Assembly (NCBI RefSeq): GCF_001550095.1
Contig: NZ_LRUC01000046.1
Coordinates: forward strand, 62,001 to 126,000
DNA from: Celeribacter ethanolicus
Lineage (GTDB): Bacteria; Pseudomonadota; Alphaproteobacteria; Rhodobacterales; Rhodobacteraceae
DNA length: 64,000 bases
Direction of reading: 5' to 3'
Position 1 is the stretch's first letter; every line of letters starts with the position of its first letter. The notes under the pieces were generated by a model. That model did not search any database. It worked only from the letters and a program-made list of their open reading frames with translations, and was not told where the DNA came from. The position numbers and the translations under genes are program-made. Below are positions 60,393-64,000 of this stretch, piece after piece.

Positions 60393-61694
60393 TTATATCT
60401 TGTCGCGCAGAGCATACCACGTCATTGCCAGCGCCAGAAGCGGCGTCCGAAGGCTCGGCCCGCCGGGAAAGCGCGGGCTGGGCAGCGATTGCATGAGATC
60501 GAACCGGCTTGCGTGGCCCTCGACCGCCTCCGCCGCGATCTGGCCTGCAAGCGTCGCAAGCGCCACGCCCTGGCCGGAGAAGCCAGCGATGGACAGGGCG
60601 TTCGGTCCAAGCCGTGCGAAATGCGGCAGGCGAGACATGGTGATGCCCAGAGTGCCGCCCCAAGCGTAGTCGATTTTCGCGTCTTTCAGCTCCGGGAAGA
60701 CGCCCAGCATCGGCGCGCGGACTTTGGCGCGAATGTCGGTCGGAAACTTATAGCCGTAACTCTCACCGCCGCCGAAAATCATCCGGTTGTCCGGCGACAT
60801 GCGGTAATAATTGATCACGAAGCGCGAGTCCGCGACGGCATGGCGGTTCGGGATCAGCTTGGCGGCAAGACCCGAGGGCAGGGGGGCGGTGACCGCGATG
60901 AAATTGTTGATCGGCATGACGTGATGCGCGACGTCGTGGTCGAGATTGTTGTGATAGCCATTGAGCGCGAGGATCAGGTGCTCGGCCTCCACCACGGCCT
61001 GATCGGTGTGGACGCGCGGTTTGGCTTTGGTCTCGACGCGTGTGACCCGCGACAGCTCATGGATACGCACGCCAGCGGCCTCGGCCAGACGTGCAATCGC
61101 GAAGGCATAGCGCAGCGGGTGCAGATGACCGGACCCCATATCGAGCGTGCCGGAATGATAGTCCTCAGACCCGGTCTCATGGCGCACCGCATCGCGGTCG
61201 AGGTAGCGGATTTTGTCGTAGCCGTAGACCTTGTGCATGTGATCCACATGCTTTTGCGAATGGTCGGAAAACCGCGCGCGGTGATTGGCGTGGATCACGC
61301 CATCGCGCCAGTCGCAGTCATCCCCGCTCTCGGACAGGATCGTTTTGACCAGACCCACGGCCTCGGCGCCCAGATCCCAGAGCATCCGCGCGTCATCCAT
61401 GCTGACATGAGTCTCGAGCTCGTCTTGTTCGAGCCGTTGTCCCATCGACACCTGACCGCCATTGCGCCCCGAAGCCCCGGAGCCGACGCGCGACGCCTCC
61501 AGAAGCACCACGTCGAGCCCGCGCCGTGCCATGTGCAGCGCCGCCGACAGCCCCGCATAGCCGCCACCGACAACACAGACATCGGCCTTGATCGTGCCGG
61601 TGGCAGCCGGGTAGGGGCCGGGCGTCTCCGCTGTGGCGGCGTACCACGATTGCGGATGTTCGCCCAAGCGGTCGTTATAGGTCAGGATGTCCAT
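60393..61694 (-). CDS. FAD-dependent oxidoreductase, PuuB/OrdL-like
   Basis: 433 aa. The Rossmann motif is VCVVGGGYAGLSAALHMARRGL near residues 39-60, followed by ASGRNGGQVSMGQ. The C-terminal GFSGQGVALATLAGQIAAE closes the FAD site. The group oxidises amines such as gamma-glutamylputrescine. The start is six bases after the aminotransferase stop, so they are one transcript. No PuuA-type ligase is visible in the window, so a glutamylated substrate is not certain. Confidence 0.88.
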   Translation of the reverse strand: MDILTYNDRLGEHPQSWYAATAETPGPYPAATGTIKADVCVVGGGYAGLSAALHMARRGLDVVLLEASRVGSGASGRNGGQVSMGQRLEQDELETHVSMDDARMLWDLGAEAVGLVKTILSESGDDCDWRDGVIHANHRARFSDHSQKHVDHMHKVYGYDKIRYLDRDAVRHETGSEDYHSGTLDMGSGHLHPLRYAFAIARLAEAAGVRIHELSRVTRVETKAKPRVHTDQAVVEAEHLILALNGYHNNLDHDVAHHVMPINNFIAVTAPLPSGLAAKLIPNRHAVADSRFVINYYRMSPDNRMIFGGGESYGYKFPTDIRAKVRAPMLGVFPELKDAKIDYAWGGTLGITMSRLPHFARLGPNALSIAGFSGQGVALATLAGQIAAEAVEGHASRFDLMQSLPSPRFPGGPSLRTPLLALAMTWYALRDKI

Positions 61695-61701
61695 ACGGAA
61701 C

Positions 61702-63087
61702 TCAGGCGTTCAGCCCCTCCGCATTGATCCGCTCCAGCGCTTCATCAAGAGACTTGCGCGCGCGGTCGATGAGAATGTCGACCTCTGCCTTGGTGATGGT
61801 CAGCGGCGGCGAGATGATCATCCGGTCGCCGACATGGCGCATCACCAGATTGTTCGCGAAACACCGCTCGCGGCAAATATAGCCGACCGTGCCGCCGGGG
61901 GCCTTGAACTTCGCCCGCGTGGCCTTGTTCGGGGTGAGGGCGATGGAGCCCATGAGGCCGACGATCTTGGCCTCGCCGACCAGCGGGTGATCGACCAGCG
62001 CTTCCCATTTTTCCTTGAGATAGGGCGCGATCTCCTTGCCCGCACGCTCGACGATGCCTTCCTCTTCCAGAAGGCGGATGTTTTCGAGCGCCACGGCACA
62101 GGCCACCGGATGGCCGGAATAGGTGTAGCCATGGGCAAACTCGTCGCCCTCGTCGATCACATTGGCGATCTTGTCGGACACGATGGAGGCGCCCAAGGGG
62201 ATATAGCCGGAAGTAATGCCCTTGGCGCAGGTCATGATGTCGGGCGTGATGCCCATGGTCTGGCTGCCAAACCAGTTGCCGGTGCGGCCAAAGCCGGTGA
62301 TGACCTCATCGACGATCAGCAGGATGTCGTATTTTTTCACGATGCGCTGGATTTCCGGCCAATAGGTGGCGGGCGGCACGATCACGCCACCGGCACCTTG
62401 CACGGGTTCCGCGATGAAGGCGGCGACAGTTTCGGGTCCGAGTTCGAGAATTTTCGCCTCAAGCTCCTGCGCGCGTTGCAAACCGAAGTCTTCGGGCGTC
62501 ATGTCGCCGCCTTCGGACCACCAGTCGGGTTGGTCGATGTGGTGAATGCCGGGAATCGGCAGACCGCCCTGAGCGTGAATGCCTTTCATCCCGCCGAGAG
62601 AACCACCGCCCATGGTCGAGCCGTGATAGCCGTTCCAGCGCGAGATCACGTTGAAGCGCTCGGGTTGGCCCTTGAGCTCCCAATAATGCCGCACCATACG
62701 CAGGTTGGTGTCGTTGGAATCCGATCCGGAACCGTTGAAGAACACATGGTTCAGATCGCCCGGTGCAATCTCGGCGAGTTTCTTCGCCAGCATGATCGCG
62801 GGGACGTGCGAGGTTTGGAAAAAGGTATTGTAGAAGGGCAGTTGCTTCATCTGGCGCGCCGCCACATCGGCCAGTTCCTCGCGCCCGTAGCCGACATTGA
62901 CACACCACAGGCCCGCCATGGCGTCGAGAATTTCTTCGCCCTCGCTGTCGGTCAGCCAGACACCCTTGGCCTTGGCGATGATGCGCGCACCTTTCTCAGC
63001 CAGTTCAGCCCCGAAGGTGAACGGGTGCATATGGTGAGCGGCATCGAGCGCTTGCAGCTCGGCGGTGGGCAGGTGGTTGTCTTGCAT
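61702..63087 (-). CDS. Class III (omega) aminotransferase, putrescine/beta-alanine type
   Basis: 461 aa PLP enzyme. GSGSDSNDTNLRM near residue 120 binds the cofactor phosphate, IVDEVITGFGRTG carries Asp260, and the Schiff-base Lys289 is in MTCAKGITSGY. The WCVNVGYGREELADVAARQ opening is typical of the SpuC/omega-amino acid:pyruvate group. It would deaminate putrescine or a related amine. First gene of the operon; upstream is a 480-base regulatory region. Confidence 0.92.
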   Translation of the reverse strand: MQDNHLPTAELQALDAAHHMHPFTFGAELAEKGARIIAKAKGVWLTDSEGEEILDAMAGLWCVNVGYGREELADVAARQMKQLPFYNTFFQTSHVPAIMLAKKLAEIAPGDLNHVFFNGSGSDSNDTNLRMVRHYWELKGQPERFNVISRWNGYHGSTMGGGSLGGMKGIHAQGGLPIPGIHHIDQPDWWSEGGDMTPEDFGLQRAQELEAKILELGPETVAAFIAEPVQGAGGVIVPPATYWPEIQRIVKKYDILLIVDEVITGFGRTGNWFGSQTMGITPDIMTCAKGITSGYIPLGASIVSDKIANVIDEGDEFAHGYTYSGHPVACAVALENIRLLEEEGIVERAGKEIAPYLKEKWEALVDHPLVGEAKIVGLMGSIALTPNKATRAKFKAPGGTVGYICRERCFANNLVMRHVGDRMIISPPLTITKAEVDILIDRARKSLDEALERINAEGLNA

Positions 63088-63566
63088 GGTCTTTATCCTT
63101 TATCGCCGGACCGTTCGAGGGCATCGCACCCGAGAGGGGAGCAATACCGGGTGGCCATGACGGGTCGGGGATCGTTTTGATCCGTCTTTGGAAAAATATG
63201 ATCAAATTATGAGGCGGTCAAGCATGAGCCGTTGTGCAGACACACTTATGGGGCTGTGTGCACAACTTCACGCCGAAGGATTGAGCAACGGTTCTGCGAT
63301 AGCGTCTTCAACATTTGCCAGAGCCGGGGATCGCAGCCTGTAACGCCATGATCGCGCAGGGTTTGTGTATACGTCGGACCAGGGGCACTGGCTTCGATCA
63401 TGCGTTCTGCGGAGATCGTCCATACTGTGCGACGTCCTAACGTAGACGTGGCGGAACCGCGTTTTCGGGGAAGTTGGACCAATCTGGGATTGTCTGATAA
63501 TTGGTATTATGTATAATATATACAAATACCAAGATGAGATATTGCGCGTAATCCCTTAATATTCCA
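63088..63566. other. 479-base regulatory region upstream of the amine operon
   Basis: It lies between the aminotransferase start and the stop of the PuuR-like regulator. It holds an AT-rich palindrome at 63501-63532. Short minus-strand ORFs here look non-coding. Confidence 0.55.
63501..63532. promoter_or_regulatory. 32-base AT-rich palindrome
   Basis: Left half TTGGTATT-TGTATA and right half TATACA-AATACCAA pair almost fully, with one extra base. It is 35 bases after the regulator stop and about 415 bases before the aminotransferase ATG. It could be an operator or a terminator lacking a T-run. Confidence 0.5.
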
Positions 63567-64000
63567 TCAGAAACTCGGTGGCGTCGCGGCGCTTACCACT
63601 TCACAGGGTTCCGGTCCGATCTGGCGGAAACGGTGCGGTGTGCGGCTTTCGAAGTAATATGCATCGCCCGGTCCGAGGATCTTGCGCTGATCGCCCACGG
63701 TCACCTCGACACGGCCGGAAATCACGATTCCGGCTTCTTCGCCCTCATGACCGTACATCACACGACCGGTGTCCGCGCCGATCTCGTAGCGTTCGCGCAG
63801 CATCATCATCGCCCGACCAAAGAGCGATTGCCCGACCTGTTTGAGCGAGACCTTGCCTTTGCCGATCTCGGTCAGCTCCTCGGCGGCGTAGAAGATCTGC
63901 TGTTCGGCCACGGGTTCGATGGCGAAGAATTCCGACAGTCCGATGGGTACCCCCGCGAGGATCTTGTGCAGCGCGCCGACCGACGGGTTCATCTTGCCAC
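63567..64000 (-). CDS. XRE-cupin transcriptional regulator, PuuR-like (5' end outside window)
   Basis: The visible part is the end of the HTH (GKMNPSVGALHKILAGVPIG; the frame is open to the window edge) followed by a cupin domain: YGHEGEEAGIVISGRVEVTVG and GPGDAYYFESRTPHRFRQIG. This HTH-plus-cupin layout is that of PuuR, the polyamine-responsive repressor. With the downstream amine catabolic genes it probably senses a polyamine. The cupin metal site appears intact (His, Glu, His). Confidence 0.85.
   Translation of the reverse strand, partial: GKMNPSVGALHKILAGVPIGLSEFFAIEPVAEQQIFYAAEELTEIGKGKVSLKQVGQSLFGRAMMMLRERYEIGADTGRVMYGHEGEEAGIVISGRVEVTVGDQRKILGPGDAYYFESRTPHRFRQIGPEPCEVVSAATPPSF

Noticed and set aside
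63246-63525. Minus-strand ORFs that might be a transposase remnant
   Set aside because: No recognisable transposase motif and no terminal repeats.

Overview
The window is a contiguous chromosomal segment of an alphaproteobacterium of the Rhodobacterales (Rhodobacteraceae / Roseobacter-type). The evidence is the adjacent sciP and ctrA cell-cycle genes, lpxI in the lipid A cluster, a Usg-family protein, class II DAHP synthase, a soluble PhoR beside pstSCAB-phoU-phoB, a large RTX/Hint protein, high GC content, and TTAA-N7-TTAAC-like sites typical of CtrA. I see no insertion sequence, prophage or CRISPR array. Coding density is high, and I give no species name.

Layout. 1-8.1 kb: envelope biogenesis (rseP, bamA, ompH/skp, fabZ, lpxA, lpxI, lpxB). 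8.1-10.4 kb: small accessory proteins and mnmA. 10.4-11.6 kb: sciP and ctrA. 11.7-16 kb: ligA and recG. 16-24 kb: a soluble chemoreceptor, an Fe-S scaffold protein, hisI, gluQ, trmFO, a GT61-like enzyme, a LysR regulator and a small membrane protein. 24-26.3 kb: two porin-like beta-barrels. 27-32.7 kb: gyrA, usg, dsbB, a YqaA-like protein and a YpfJ-type zinc peptidase. 32.8 kb: tRNA-Leu(CAA). 33.8-36.5 kb: RTX repeat protein ending in a Hint domain. 36.9-43.7 kb: a branched-chain amino-acid ABC operon (livJ-livG-orf-livF-orf-livH-livM) with two exported proteins inside it, followed by a small ORF and a MobA-like gene. 44-50 kb: sugar-dehydrogenase-like protein, aroG-type enzyme, GNAT, PAS protein, gmk and a gamma carbonic anhydrase-like protein. 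50.4-58.1 kb: phoR-pstSCAB-phoU-phoB. 58.2-64 kb: polyamine/omega-amino acid catabolism (GntR regulator, aldehyde dehydrogenase, PuuB-like oxidase, class III aminotransferase, PuuR-like regulator cut by the window end).

How the parts connect. ctrA and its inhibitor sciP sit together. CtrA-like boxes also lie in front of ctrA, the chemoreceptor and the PAS protein, which suggests a local set of CtrA targets. The Pho cluster has Pho boxes ahead of phoR and pstS and reads as one phosphate-starvation unit. The liv operon is held together by 1-4 nt overlaps that also include its two uncharacterised exported proteins. The right-end catabolic operon would convert putrescine-like amines by transamination or oxidation, then aldehyde oxidation.

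The window holds no obviously new large system. The best leads are the exported proteins embedded in the liv operon, a 53-codon ORF bridging livM and the MobA-like gene, a repeat fused to the stop codons of three genes, a hairpin that buries the ligA ribosome-binding site, and clustered CtrA boxes in front of the PAS gene. All functional statements come from reading the sequence and recognising families; no search was run.
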